DNA from: JABDJX01 sp039942715
Lineage (GTDB): Bacteria > Pseudomonadota > Alphaproteobacteria > Rhodobacterales > Rhodobacteraceae
Direction of reading: 5' to 3'
NCBI GenBank assembly: GCA_039942715.1
Contig: JBDVBY010000004.1
Location: 62,001-126,000 of the forward strand
DNA length: 64,000 bases
The notes below the pieces were generated by a model, which was given only the letters and a program-made list of their open reading frames with translations, ran no database searches and had not been told where the DNA came from. Shown here piece by piece: positions 41,910 through 49,708 of this stretch. Position 1 is the first letter of the stretch; the number at the start of each line of letters is the position of its first letter. A program made the position numbers and the translations under genes.

Positions 41910-44306
41910 TTACCCGCGCAGCACACCGCCTGTTGCTCTACTGACCTTCTCAACAACCTTGGTTGCGACGGCCTCGATATCTTCGTCTGTAAGCGTCTTG
42001 TCGGACGGTTGAATACGCACTGTGATCGCAAGAGATTTTTTCCCATCGCCCAATGCGCCACCAACGAACTCATCAAAAACCCGCACCTCATCAATAAGCG
42101 CTTTGTCGGCACCTGCCGCCGCATTCACAACGTTTAGCGCCTCGACATCGGCGTCCAGAACAAAGGCAAAATCACGCTCAACCGCTTGCAAATCACTGAT
42201 GGCCAAGGCTCCACGCGATGCGCCAGACTTACGCGGCAGCGGCACTTCGGCGGGCCAGATCGTAAAGCCAACGGCCGGCCCTTTGACGTCCATCGCTTTG
42301 AGAATTTTGGGATGAACTTCGCCAAATACGGCAAGTGTTTTCTTTGGCCCCAAGCCAACGCGACCCGATCGACCGGGATGCCAGCACCCAGCGGTGTCGC
42401 GGAAAATCTGCGTCTTCGCAGGCGCACCAATACTGGCCAAGACCGCTTCGGCGTCAGCTTTGGCATCAAAAACATCAACGGCACGCGACGCGCCATGCAC
42501 ATCTTTCGGACCGGTGCGGCCAATCAAAAGACCAGTCACCAGCAAATGTTGTTCTCCGGGCTCGCCACCGTGAAATGCCGCGCCCACTTCGAAAAGCGCC
42601 ATGTCGGTCACACCACGCGCCTGATTGCGCGCCGCTGCCTGCAACAAACCGGGCAAAAGAGCCGGACGCATGTGGGTCATTTCCGAGCTGATCGGGTTCG
42701 CCACGCGGTTGGCCTCAACATCGACACCGAACAAAGCGGCAGACGCCTCGTCGATAAAACTATAGGTCACGCATTCGTTGTACCCCAACGCCGCGGCAGT
42801 GCGCCGCGCGGTTTGCTCGCGCTTTTGCAATGGTGTGAGGATCGGCTTTGGCACACCTGCGTGCGTGCGCGCCATGGGCTTGGGTTCAAGATTGGTCAGC
42901 GATGCGATACGCGCGACCTCTTCGACCAAATCCGCCTCGCCTTTGACGTCACCGCGCCAGCTTGGCGGAGTCGCCATGTCGCCATCAAGCGTGAAGCCCA
43001 ATGCCTCCAACGTCGCACGCTGCGTTTCAGCCGGAATGTCCATCCCTACCAGCGACGAACATCGCGCCGTATCCAGCTTGTAGGCCCGCGTTGTGTCTGG
43101 AACCGCACCCGCCTCAACGACGTCCGAGGGTTCACCACCGCACAGATCAAGGATCATCTGCGTCGCCAATTCCAATCCCGGCAGCGTGAATTCAGGGTCC
43201 ACACCGCGTTCAAACCGGTACTTGGCATCCGAGTTGATCTTCAGCTTGCGGCCCGTGTGCGCAATCGTGATCGGGTCCCAATAGGCGCTTTCCAGAAAGA
43301 CATTCACCGTCTCATCGGTACAGCCGCTTTCCAAACCACCCATCACACCGGCGATGCTTTCAGCCGCACGATCATCCGAGATAATCATCATACCTTCTTG
43401 AAATCTATACTCTTTATCATCAAGCGCCATAATCTGCTCGCCACCTTTGGCGCGATGCACACGCAGATCACCTTGCACCTTGTCAGCGTCAAAGACGTGC
43501 AGCGGGCGGTTGCGATCAAAAGTGAAAAAGTTGGTGATATCGACCAGCGCCGAGATCGGGCGCAGGCCAATCGCCTTCAGGCGCGCTTGCAACCACGCAG
43601 GCGAAGGGCCGTTCTTCACACCCTTGATCACGCGACCGGCGAAATAGGGCGCACCATCCAGCGTATCGCCCTCAATGCTCACATTGATCGGGCTGGGGAA
43701 GCTGCCTTTGACCGCTTCAATCGCCTTGGTCTTCAACGTCCCCAAGCCACGCGCCGCCAGATCGCGCGCGATGCCTTCAACGCCAAGCGCATCCTGACGG
43801 TTCGGCGTGATCGCAATCTCGATCATCGGATCAACCTTGTCAGGCTGGTTCGCGGCCAGCCAATCGGCAAAGCTGTCGCCCACCTCGCCCGAGGGCAATT
43901 CGATAATCCCGTCGTGTTCGTCCGACAGTTCCAGCTCTTTTTCAGAGGCCATCATGCCATGGCTTTCCACGCCGCGGATTTTGCCAACGCTCAGGGTCAC
44001 ATCAATGCCGGGCACGTAATCGCCGGGCTTGCAGACCACAACGGTGATGCCTTCGCGCGCATTGGGCGCCCCGCAAATGATCTGCTTTTGCCCCTCATCC
44101 GTGTCGACCATGCAGACGCGCAAACGATCCGCATCCGGGTGCTGCTCGGCCTTGGCGACCTTGCCAAGCGTAAAGCCCGCAAGACTGTCGAGAGGATTGA
44201 TGATCTCCTCAACCTCAAGCCCAAGGTCAGTGAGGGTCTCTGCGATCTCGTCCACACTTGCGATGGTATCGAGGTGCTCATGGAGCCAGGAAAGGGTGAA
44301 TTTCAT
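41910..44306 (-). CDS. pheT: Phenylalanine--tRNA ligase beta subunit
   Basis: A 798-residue subunit with the full domain order: EMAP-like tRNA-binding OB fold (about 40-150), B3/4 editing domain (about 215-385), B5 domain (about 405-470), the catalytic-like core (about 485-680), and the C-terminal FDX-ACB anticodon-binding domain (about 705-797, PRKSGASRGALAISDLQAVERDFAF region). With PheS it charges tRNA-Phe. Its ATG overlaps the stop of a small preceding ORF (ATGA). It lies some 630 bp after pheS, separated by two small ORFs and a hairpin pair. Confidence 0.97.
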   Translation of the reverse strand: MKFTLSWLHEHLDTIASVDEIAETLTDLGLEVEEIINPLDSLAGFTLGKVAKAEQHPDADRLRVCMVDTDEGQKQIICGAPNAREGITVVVCKPGDYVPGIDVTLSVGKIRGVESHGMMASEKELELSDEHDGIIELPSGEVGDSFADWLAANQPDKVDPMIEIAITPNRQDALGVEGIARDLAARGLGTLKTKAIEAVKGSFPSPINVSIEGDTLDGAPYFAGRVIKGVKNGPSPAWLQARLKAIGLRPISALVDITNFFTFDRNRPLHVFDADKVQGDLRVHRAKGGEQIMALDDKEYRFQEGMMIISDDRAAESIAGVMGGLESGCTDETVNVFLESAYWDPITIAHTGRKLKINSDAKYRFERGVDPEFTLPGLELATQMILDLCGGEPSDVVEAGAVPDTTRAYKLDTARCSSLVGMDIPAETQRATLEALGFTLDGDMATPPSWRGDVKGEADLVEEVARIASLTNLEPKPMARTHAGVPKPILTPLQKREQTARRTAAALGYNECVTYSFIDEASAALFGVDVEANRVANPISSEMTHMRPALLPGLLQAAARNQARGVTDMALFEVGAAFHGGEPGEQHLLVTGLLIGRTGPKDVHGASRAVDVFDAKADAEAVLASIGAPAKTQIFRDTAGCWHPGRSGRVGLGPKKTLAVFGEVHPKILKAMDVKGPAVGFTIWPAEVPLPRKSGASRGALAISDLQAVERDFAFVLDADVEALNVVNAAAGADKALIDEVRVFDEFVGGALGDGKKSLAITVRIQPSDKTLTDEDIEAVATKVVEKVSRATGGVLRG

Positions 44307-44593
44307 TTTGGGTCCTCCACCGAAACGTCGGCGTCATTGGATGCAATTATGTACCGGCCAGCTTGAACTTCATCGAAGGCAAATCTTATCTTTCTGCCGT
44401 CAATTTCAGCCAAATATGCTGGGACGGGCTTCATTCCTTCGAGATGCGAGAAAGCGACATCGCCTATGATAGTTGCTTTGGGCAAGAGAACATTGACGCT
44501 CATCCCCTGCACATAGCCTTCGGAATCGTTCCCGTATTCACGAAATGGCCAGCCACATGGGCCAAGCGTTGCAGATTCTGAACTTTCACACAT
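44303..44593 (-). CDS. Small protein of unknown function between pheS and pheT
   Basis: I prefer the ATG ending at 44593 (96 residues); a GTG three codons upstream is also possible. There is no strong ribosome-binding site. The product is mixed polar/hydrophobic, with VNVLLPKATIIGDVAFSHLEG and RKIRFAFDEVQAGRYIIASN, and looks like a small beta-rich domain. I recognise no family. The stop overlaps the pheT start as ATGA, which supports translation. Base composition is visibly more A+T-rich than the flanking phe genes, so it may be an acquired insertion. A later ATG at 44503 would give a shorter product. Confidence 0.5.
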   Translation of the reverse strand: MCESSESATLGPCGWPFREYGNDSEGYVQGMSVNVLLPKATIIGDVAFSHLEGMKPVPAYLAEIDGRKIRFAFDEVQAGRYIIASNDADVSVEDPK

Positions 44594-44625
44594 GCGCAAC
44601 ACTACTGTTCATCAATTGAAGATTG

Positions 44626-44672
44626 CGAAATCTTGAAAAGATTTCGGGCCGCTTTCTTTTCAAGAAAGCGGC
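44626..44672. repeat. Twin perfect hairpins within pheS–pheT
   Basis: CGAAATCTT (44626-44634) pairs with AAGATTTCG (44638-44646), and directly after it GCCGCTTTCTT (44648-44658) pairs with AAGAAAGCGGC (44662-44672), each with a 3-base loop. The second covers the stop codon of the 79-residue ORF. No clear T-run follows, so a termination, processing or attenuation role is undecided. Confidence 0.7.
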
Positions 44673-44899
44673 GTCAACCAGCGGATCGGGGCGCGATTGC
44701 AAAAGACAATGATCTGACCAGAATTCTCTGCCACCTGAAAGCCGCGGCGGTCGATTTCGGCCATGAATCGCTCCATGCCCGCGAACCGTTCGATGTCCCG
44801 TGCTTTCCTGCGGATCACGCCACCTTGGGCGACAGCTTTGCTGGCAAAGAAGTCCTTTAGCCAAACCTCGGGCGAAAGTGGCGAATTGCGCTGTTGCAT
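44660..44899 (-). CDS. Conserved small protein of unknown function
   Basis: A 79-residue protein just downstream of pheS on the same strand (41-bp gap). Its sequence (SPEVWLKDFFASKAVAQGG, RKARDIERFAGMERFMAEID, RRGFQVAENSGQIIVFCN) resembles a short roseobacter family that I recall from genomes under the apparently wrong name N-(5'-phosphoribosyl)anthranilate isomerase; it is far too short for that enzyme. The C-terminal strands GFQVAENSGQIIVFCN look like the end of a winged-helix or small alpha/beta domain. Function unknown. Its stop lies within a perfect hairpin. Confidence 0.65.
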   Translation of the reverse strand: MQQRNSPLSPEVWLKDFFASKAVAQGGVIRRKARDIERFAGMERFMAEIDRRGFQVAENSGQIIVFCNRAPIRWLTPLS

Positions 44900-44940
44900 G
44901 CGCCGCTTTTTCTGCCGGTATGGTTAAAACCACGTGAATC

Positions 44941-46005
44941 TCAAAGCCCCCCATGCAGCGTTGGCACGGCCAAGCTCGAAAACCCATAATGCCGCAACCA
45001 GCGCAGGTCGCTGTCAAAGAACGCGCGCAGATCGGGGATGCCGTATTTCAGCATCGCCATCCGATCGATCCCCATCCCAAAGGCAAAGCCCTGCCACTCA
45101 GCCGGATCTATCCCGCCAGCTTCCAGCACTTTTGGATGCACCATACCGCTACCCAGAACTTCCAGCCAGCCATCGCCCTCGCCCACTTTGACCGTGCCGC
45201 CTTCCCATGAACACTGAATATCGACCTCGGCCGATGGCTCGGTGAACGGAAAGTGCGATGCGCGGAAACGTGTCTTAACCTTGGTGCCGAAGAAGGCCGA
45301 AAAGAACTCCTCAAGCACCCATTTCAGGTTGGCCATGCTGATGTCTTTATCAATCGCCAGCCCCTCAACCTGATGGAACATCGGCGTGTGCGTCTGGTCA
45401 TAATCCGCGCGATACACACGACCGGGGCAAATGATGCGAATGGGCGCGCCCTGATCCAGCATCGAGCGGATTTGCACCGGGCTCGTGTGTGTGCGCAGCA
45501 CATGCGGCGGGCGATTATCACCTTCACCGCGATGCATATAAAACGTGTCCATCTCGGTGCGCGCCGGGTGGTGCCCCGGAATATTCAGCGCATCAAAGTT
45601 GTGCCAATCGTCTTCGATCTGCGGCCCCTCGGCCACGGCAAAGCCCATGTCAGCCAAGATCGCGGTGACTTCTTCAGTGACCTGCGACACCGGGTGGATC
45701 GTACCCTGACGCCGGGTGCGCGCAGGCAATGACACATCAAGCCATTCCCCCGCCAAACGCTCGTCCAAAGCCGCATCTTCCAAGGCAACTTTCTTAGCCG
45801 AAAGCGCCGAATTGATCTCGTCCTTCAACGCATTCAAAGCCGGGCCAGCAACCTGCCGCTCCTCTGGCGTCATCTTACCCAGCTCGCGCATTTTCAGGGA
45901 CACTTCGCCCTTTTTGCCAACGGCTGAAACGCGCAGGTCTTCCAGCGCACCTTCGCTCGCGGCTGCGTTGATCGCAGCAAGATATTTATCCCTCAGATCG
46001 TCCAT
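44941..46005 (-). CDS. pheS: Phenylalanine--tRNA ligase alpha subunit
   Basis: A 354-residue class II synthetase subunit. The N-terminal coiled coil (about 1-90) precedes the catalytic domain with motif 2 HPVSQVTEEVTAILADMGF, the TSPVQIRSM block, RVYRADYDQTHTPMFHQVEG, and motif 3 GFAFGMGIDRMAMLKYGI. It activates phenylalanine and charges tRNA-Phe with PheT. It begins 115 bp after rplT, beyond a strong terminator, so it has its own promoter or depends on read-through. Two small ORFs and a hairpin pair separate it from pheT. Confidence 0.97.
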   Translation of the reverse strand: MDDLRDKYLAAINAAASEGALEDLRVSAVGKKGEVSLKMRELGKMTPEERQVAGPALNALKDEINSALSAKKVALEDAALDERLAGEWLDVSLPARTRRQGTIHPVSQVTEEVTAILADMGFAVAEGPQIEDDWHNFDALNIPGHHPARTEMDTFYMHRGEGDNRPPHVLRTHTSPVQIRSMLDQGAPIRIICPGRVYRADYDQTHTPMFHQVEGLAIDKDISMANLKWVLEEFFSAFFGTKVKTRFRASHFPFTEPSAEVDIQCSWEGGTVKVGEGDGWLEVLGSGMVHPKVLEAGGIDPAEWQGFAFGMGIDRMAMLKYGIPDLRAFFDSDLRWLRHYGFSSLAVPTLHGGL

Positions 46006-46059
46006 CTTGGACCCCTTGGTTAACGTTGCCCCGTGCTATCCAGCGAAGGGCTAAATGAC

Positions 46060-46096
46060 AAGAAGCCGCGAGACCCGTTCAGGTCCGCGGCTTCTT
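46060..46096 (-). terminator. Terminator of rpmI–rplT
   Basis: AAGAAGCCGCG (46060-46070) pairs with CGCGGCTTCTT (46086-46096), extended inward by GACC/GGTC past a one-base bulge. It begins 24 bp after the rplT stop on the minus strand. Only a short T-poor tail (TGTCATTT) follows. Confidence 0.75.
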
Positions 46097-46119
46097 AAAA
46101 CTGTACCCGAATTGGGTGT

Positions 46120-46479
46120 TTACGCGAGCGCGGCCTTCGCCTTATCGACGATGGCTGTAAACGCGTCAGGCTCGTGCACGGCCAAGTCGGCCAGAACCTT
46201 GCGATCCACTTCGATGCCTGCCAGCGACAGACCATTGATGAAACGGCTGTATGTCAGCGCCTCGTCATGGGCGCGCACAGCAGCGTTGATCCGCTGGATC
46301 CACAAAGCGCGGAAGTTGCGCTTGCGGTTCTTGCGGTCGCGGGTTGCGTATTGATTTGCTTTGTCGACCGCCTGACGGGCGACTTTAAAGGTGCTTTTGC
46401 GACGGCCATAATAGCCTTTCGCCTGATCAAGGACCTTCTTGTGACGTGCGTGGGTGACTGTTCCGCCTTTAACGCGCAT
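46120..46479 (-). CDS. rplT: 50S ribosomal protein L20
   Basis: A 119-residue basic protein starting MRVKGGTVTHARHKKVLDQA, with YYGRRKSTFKVARQAVDKAN and RKRNFRALWIQRINAA, the standard L20 sequence. It binds 23S rRNA early in 50S assembly and in some bacteria represses its own operon. It follows rpmI by 13 bp, the usual order. infC, often the first gene of this operon, is not here. Confidence 0.97.
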   Translation of the reverse strand: MRVKGGTVTHARHKKVLDQAKGYYGRRKSTFKVARQAVDKANQYATRDRKNRKRNFRALWIQRINAAVRAHDEALTYSRFINGLSLAGIEVDRKVLADLAVHEPDAFTAIVDKAKAALA

Positions 46480-46492
46480 TGCTCAGGCCTCC

Positions 46493-46693
46493 TTAACGGC
46501 TGTAGGGCATCATGGATTTAACAAGCTTCTGATCGGGCTCGGAAAGCACCGATGTACCGCGCGCATTGCGCAGGAACTTGTTAGATCGTTTGATCATACC
46601 GTGCCGTTTTCCGGCCGAACCGCCCATAACCTTACCGGTCGCGGTCACTTTAAAGCGCTTTTTGGCGCTCGACTTTGTCTTCATCTTGGGCAT
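46493..46693 (-). CDS. rpmI: 50S ribosomal protein L35
   Basis: A 66-residue basic protein from the ATG ending at 46693 (MPKMKTKSSAKKRFKVTATG), with GAGGAG six bases upstream; an in-frame ATG two codons earlier sits inside the ribosome-binding site and is unlikely. The sequence KRHGMIKRSNKFLRNARGTS is typical of L35. First gene of the rpmI–rplT pair. A promoter candidate lies about 80 bp upstream. Confidence 0.96.
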   Translation of the reverse strand: MPKMKTKSSAKKRFKVTATGKVMGGSAGKRHGMIKRSNKFLRNARGTSVLSEPDQKLVKSMMPYSR

Positions 46694-46769
46694 TTCCATC
46701 TCCTCAGTGTCGAGTGGTGAACGACCTGCTCGGCATGCCACTTTGGCCGGCAAATCTGTCAGAAGCCGT

Positions 46770-46798
46770 GCGATACAACGCACGCCCGTGCCTGGCAA
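46770..46798 (-). promoter_or_regulatory. Candidate promoter of rpmI–rplT
   Basis: On the minus strand TTGCCA (five of six bases of the -35 consensus) and TATCGC (weak -10) are 17 bp apart, with the downstream end about 75 bp before the rpmI start. Low certainty because of the poor -10. Confidence 0.3.
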
Positions 46799-46823
46799 GG
46801 AAAAAATGGACGTTTTAGGGTGT

Positions 46824-47048
46824 CTAGGCGCCGGTGATAACGCGAATGACGATATCAGGCATTTCGGCCAGTGAATAGCCGCCCGGACGCGAGGAATTCG
46901 CGTACACAATCATGCACCCGCCTGCGAAAAGCGCCAACATGGCCGCACGGGGCGGTTCTCCACGCGAAAACGCCCCTACAATCGCAGGGAATGCAAGGAA
47001 CAGGATACCGGCCCCTAAAACCAAAATGAGATCTGCGTACTCAACCAT
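46824..47048 (-). CDS. Small membrane protein of unknown function
   Basis: A 74-residue protein with two hydrophobic helices (about residues 4-25 and 34-52) separated by a short basic loop (SRGEPPRAA), then a polar tail. It would sit in the inner membrane. It follows pyk by 41 bp on the same strand and is probably co-transcribed with it. I recognise no named family. Clean hydrophobic pattern and tight spacing support a real gene. Confidence 0.68.
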   Translation of the reverse strand: MVEYADLILVLGAGILFLAFPAIVGAFSRGEPPRAAMLALFAGGCMIVYANSSRPGGYSLAEMPDIVIRVITGA

Positions 47049-47089
47049 GATTCTTGGGTTAACTGGTATTTCAGGCTTTTTTTTGGCGT

Positions 47090-48535
47090 TTATTCCGGAT
47101 CTGCTGGAATGATTAGGCGTTCATCGCAGGGTGCCACGCGTAGAATATTGGTCGTGCCCGACTGTCCAAAGGGTACACCAGCGGTCACCACAAGCTGATC
47201 GGTTGGTGTGGCAAACCCTTGTCCAACGGCAGTGCGCGCCGAGTTGATCACGGCTGTTTTAAAGCGATCCACCTCTGCAGTGACAACGCAGTGCATGCCC
47301 CAAGACAGGCACAATCGGCGTGCCGTACCCACAAGAGATGTCATCGCGATGATCGGCACACGTGGACGCTCTCTCGCCACAAGAAGCGCCGTTTTCCCTG
47401 ACTGCGAATAACAACAAATGACTTTAATATCAGCAGTTTCCGCAATTTCACGTGCTGCTGACACGATGCCATCCGCCACCGATTGTTTTGGGCCGCCTCT
47501 ACTGGATTCTGTCACTTCAAGGTATGTGGGATCACTTTCGACTTCGATTGCAACGTTGTTCATCGTCGCAACTGCTTCAATCGGATAGTCTCCCACTGCG
47601 CTTTCAGCTGAGAGCATCACAGCATCCGTGCCTTCATAGATCGCAGCAGCAACATCAGATACCTCGGCGCGGGTCGGCATCGGACTTTCGATCATCGACT
47701 CCAGCATCTGTGTCGCAACGATTACAGGCTTCGCTGCAGCGCGACATTTTCGCACCAGTCGCTTCTGGATCGGTGGCACGTTCTGAACAGGAAGCTCCAC
47801 GCCCAAATCGCCACGCGCGACCATAATTCCGTCTGAAACAGCCAAAATCTCGTCAAAAGCGGTCACAGCCGACGGTTTTTCGATTTTTGACAGGATCGCC
47901 GCGCGCCCTTGCGCCAACTCGCGCGCCTCTGACACATCCGCCGCTCGCTGAACAAAGGACAAGGCCAGCCAATCAACGCCCAAACGGCAGATAAACTCTA
48001 GATCCTTGCGATCCTTTTCGGACAATGCCGCAACAGGCAATACCACGTCAGGTACGTTCACGCCTTTGCGGTTCGAAATCGTGCCGCCAACAACCACTTC
48101 GCAATTCGCAAAATCGTCACCGCACTCGACCACCCGTAACCTGATCTTACCGTCGTTCACCAAAAGCGCGGAACCCGCTTCAAGCGCTTCGAAAATCTCT
48201 TTGTGAGGCAGTTGAACGCGCGTCGCATCCCCTTCTGCTTCGTCTAGATCAAGTCGGAAAGACTGTCCTTCGCTCAGATCTTCTTCTTCGTTCTTGAAAA
48301 CCCCAACACGCAGTTTTGGTCCTTGAAGATCGGCCAGAATGCCAATCGGATGGCCAATGTCTTTTTCTACTTCGCGGATAATACGGTGGCGTTCGCCGAT
48401 GTCAGACTGTTCGCCATGGCTCATATTTAGGCGGAACACATCTGCGCCAGCTTCGACCAAAGCGCGAATGCTGTCGTAGGTTTCTGAAGCGGGCCCTAGT
48501 GTAGCTACAATCTTAACTTTGCGCTCACGTCGCAT
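47090..48535 (-). CDS. pyk: Pyruvate kinase
   Basis: I chose the ATG ending at 48535 (MRRERKVKIVATLGPASETY), which has GGGGGA seven bases upstream; an ATG six codons earlier lacks this. The 481-residue enzyme shows VFRLNMSHG, the active-site block ILSKIEKPSAVTAFDEILAVSDGIMVARGDLGVE with the catalytic Lys and Mg-binding Glu, the TQMLESMI motif and the C-terminal domain (about 345-475). It converts phosphoenolpyruvate and ADP to pyruvate and ATP, in the cytoplasm. A small membrane-protein gene follows. Confidence 0.96.
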   Translation of the reverse strand: MRRERKVKIVATLGPASETYDSIRALVEAGADVFRLNMSHGEQSDIGERHRIIREVEKDIGHPIGILADLQGPKLRVGVFKNEEEDLSEGQSFRLDLDEAEGDATRVQLPHKEIFEALEAGSALLVNDGKIRLRVVECGDDFANCEVVVGGTISNRKGVNVPDVVLPVAALSEKDRKDLEFICRLGVDWLALSFVQRAADVSEARELAQGRAAILSKIEKPSAVTAFDEILAVSDGIMVARGDLGVELPVQNVPPIQKRLVRKCRAAAKPVIVATQMLESMIESPMPTRAEVSDVAAAIYEGTDAVMLSAESAVGDYPIEAVATMNNVAIEVESDPTYLEVTESSRGGPKQSVADGIVSAAREIAETADIKVICCYSQSGKTALLVARERPRVPIIAMTSLVGTARRLCLSWGMHCVVTAEVDRFKTAVINSARTAVGQGFATPTDQLVVTAGVPFGQSGTTNILRVAPCDERLIIPADPE

Positions 48536-48633
48536 GCGTATTCCCCCGGACATTCTGTGTTACTGTTCCTATTGCCGCAAATGTTAGCGTGTGACAACTG
48601 GCCTTTGGGAATTATCGCGGATACACCCGCAGA

Positions 48634-49395
48634 ATGCCGTCCGAATTTCAAGAAATGACCTGGAAGCCTGTGCATGTGATTGGCCGAGATCGGCCATCGG
48701 CTTGGGTAATCGTGTGCGATCACGCCACGAACACGGTGCCGCCTGACGTCGCGAACGGGTCACTTGATATTTCCGAAAAGGATATGTCGCGACACATAGC
48801 TTACGATGTCGGCGCGGCAGGTGTTGCGATCCGATTGGCTGAACTGCTTGACGCACCCGCTGTACTTTCGAACTTTTCGCGGCTTGTGATTGATCCAAAC
48901 AGGGGCGAAGACGACCCGACGTTGGTGATGCGGCTTTATGATGGAACGATCATTCCCGCCAATCGAAACATCAACCAGGACGACATCGAACAGCGTTTGC
49001 GCCTGTGTTACCGTCCATACCACGCTGCGATTGCTGAACTAGCGACGCATCGCCAAAACACAGCACTCCTTTCGATTCACTCTTTCACACCACAATTGCG
49101 CGGACGCGCGCTGCGCCCTTGGCACGCAGGATTTCTTCATGCCGATGACACACGGCTGTCCGAAGCCGCGGCCAATCTGTTGCGCGCTGATCCGCAATGG
49201 TGCGTGGGGCTTAATGTGCCGTACTCGGGCAAGCTTGCTGGTGACACCATCGACAAACATGCGATCCGACATCATCGGCAAAATACGCTGATCGAATTGC
49301 GCAGCGATTTGATTGAAAAAGAAGCAGGTCAACTTGAATGGGCTGAGCGGTTGGCAAATCTCATGCCAAAGGCGCTTGAAGAGGCCGAGAAATGA
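48634..49395 (+). CDS. N-formylglutamate amidohydrolase family protein
   Basis: A 253-residue protein of the FGase family: VIVCDHATNTVPPDV near residue 27, SRLVIDPNRGEDDPTLVM near 82, SIHSFTPQLRGRALRPWHAGFL around 145, and the late TIDKHAIRHHRQNTLIELRSDLI block supply the metal-binding His, Asp and Glu residues. The HutG-type members release formate from N-formyl-L-glutamate at the end of histidine degradation. No hut gene is adjacent, and many roseobacter homologues act on unknown N-acyl substrates. It is followed closely by the DUF1244 gene. Confidence 0.85.
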   Translation: MPSEFQEMTWKPVHVIGRDRPSAWVIVCDHATNTVPPDVANGSLDISEKDMSRHIAYDVGAAGVAIRLAELLDAPAVLSNFSRLVIDPNRGEDDPTLVMRLYDGTIIPANRNINQDDIEQRLRLCYRPYHAAIAELATHRQNTALLSIHSFTPQLRGRALRPWHAGFLHADDTRLSEAAANLLRADPQWCVGLNVPYSGKLAGDTIDKHAIRHHRQNTLIELRSDLIEKEAGQLEWAERLANLMPKALEEAEK

Positions 49396-49405
49396 AGGAG
49401 CAGAC

Positions 49406-49708
49406 ATGAACGAGCAAACACGCATTGAGATCGAAGCGGCCGCATTTCGCCGTTTGCAGCAGCATTTGATGGAAGAACGAAAAGATGTGCAAAACATCGA
49501 CATGATGAACCTTGCCGGATTTTGCAGAAACTGCTTGTCGCGCTGGTACCAAGAGGCGGCCGCAGAAAAGGGCATCACCCTCTCTAAAGATGAGGCGCGC
49601 GAAACGTACTACGGCATGCCATTTGCAGAATGGCGCGAAAAGTACCAAACCGATGCGAGTGATGCGCAAAAATCTGCGTTTGAAGCGTCGCATCCAAAGC
49701 ACGACTAG
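49406..49708 (+). CDS. DUF1244 family protein
   Basis: A 100-residue protein starting at ATG 49406, with AAGGAG upstream. The family signature is NIDMMNLAGFCRNCLSRWYQ with two cysteines, followed by YGMPFAEWREKYQ. DUF1244 proteins are small helical cytoplasmic proteins conserved in proteobacteria; structures exist but no function is established that I know. It starts 10 bp after the amidohydrolase gene, so both are likely one operon. Its last 4 bp overlap the convergent GGDEF–EAL gene. Confidence 0.85.
   Translation: MNEQTRIEIEAAAFRRLQQHLMEERKDVQNIDMMNLAGFCRNCLSRWYQEAAAEKGITLSKDEARETYYGMPFAEWREKYQTDASDAQKSAFEASHPKHD

Noticed and set aside
42186..44366. A 726-codon open frame on the plus strand opposite pheT
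   Set aside because: It is antisense to pheT throughout, is extremely Arg/His/Gln-rich with no recognisable domain, and lacks a ribosome-binding site. It is a side effect of the codon usage of pheT.
44586..45017. A 143-codon minus-strand frame overlapping pheS and the 79-residue ORF
   Set aside because: It overlaps the pheS end in another frame and is Cys/Arg/Trp-rich without a domain; the 79-residue frame is the better candidate.
46694..46823. Autoregulatory L20-type leader before rpmI
   Set aside because: The leader is about 130 bp and holds some G+C-rich inverted repeats, but nothing that I can match to known L20 leader folds.
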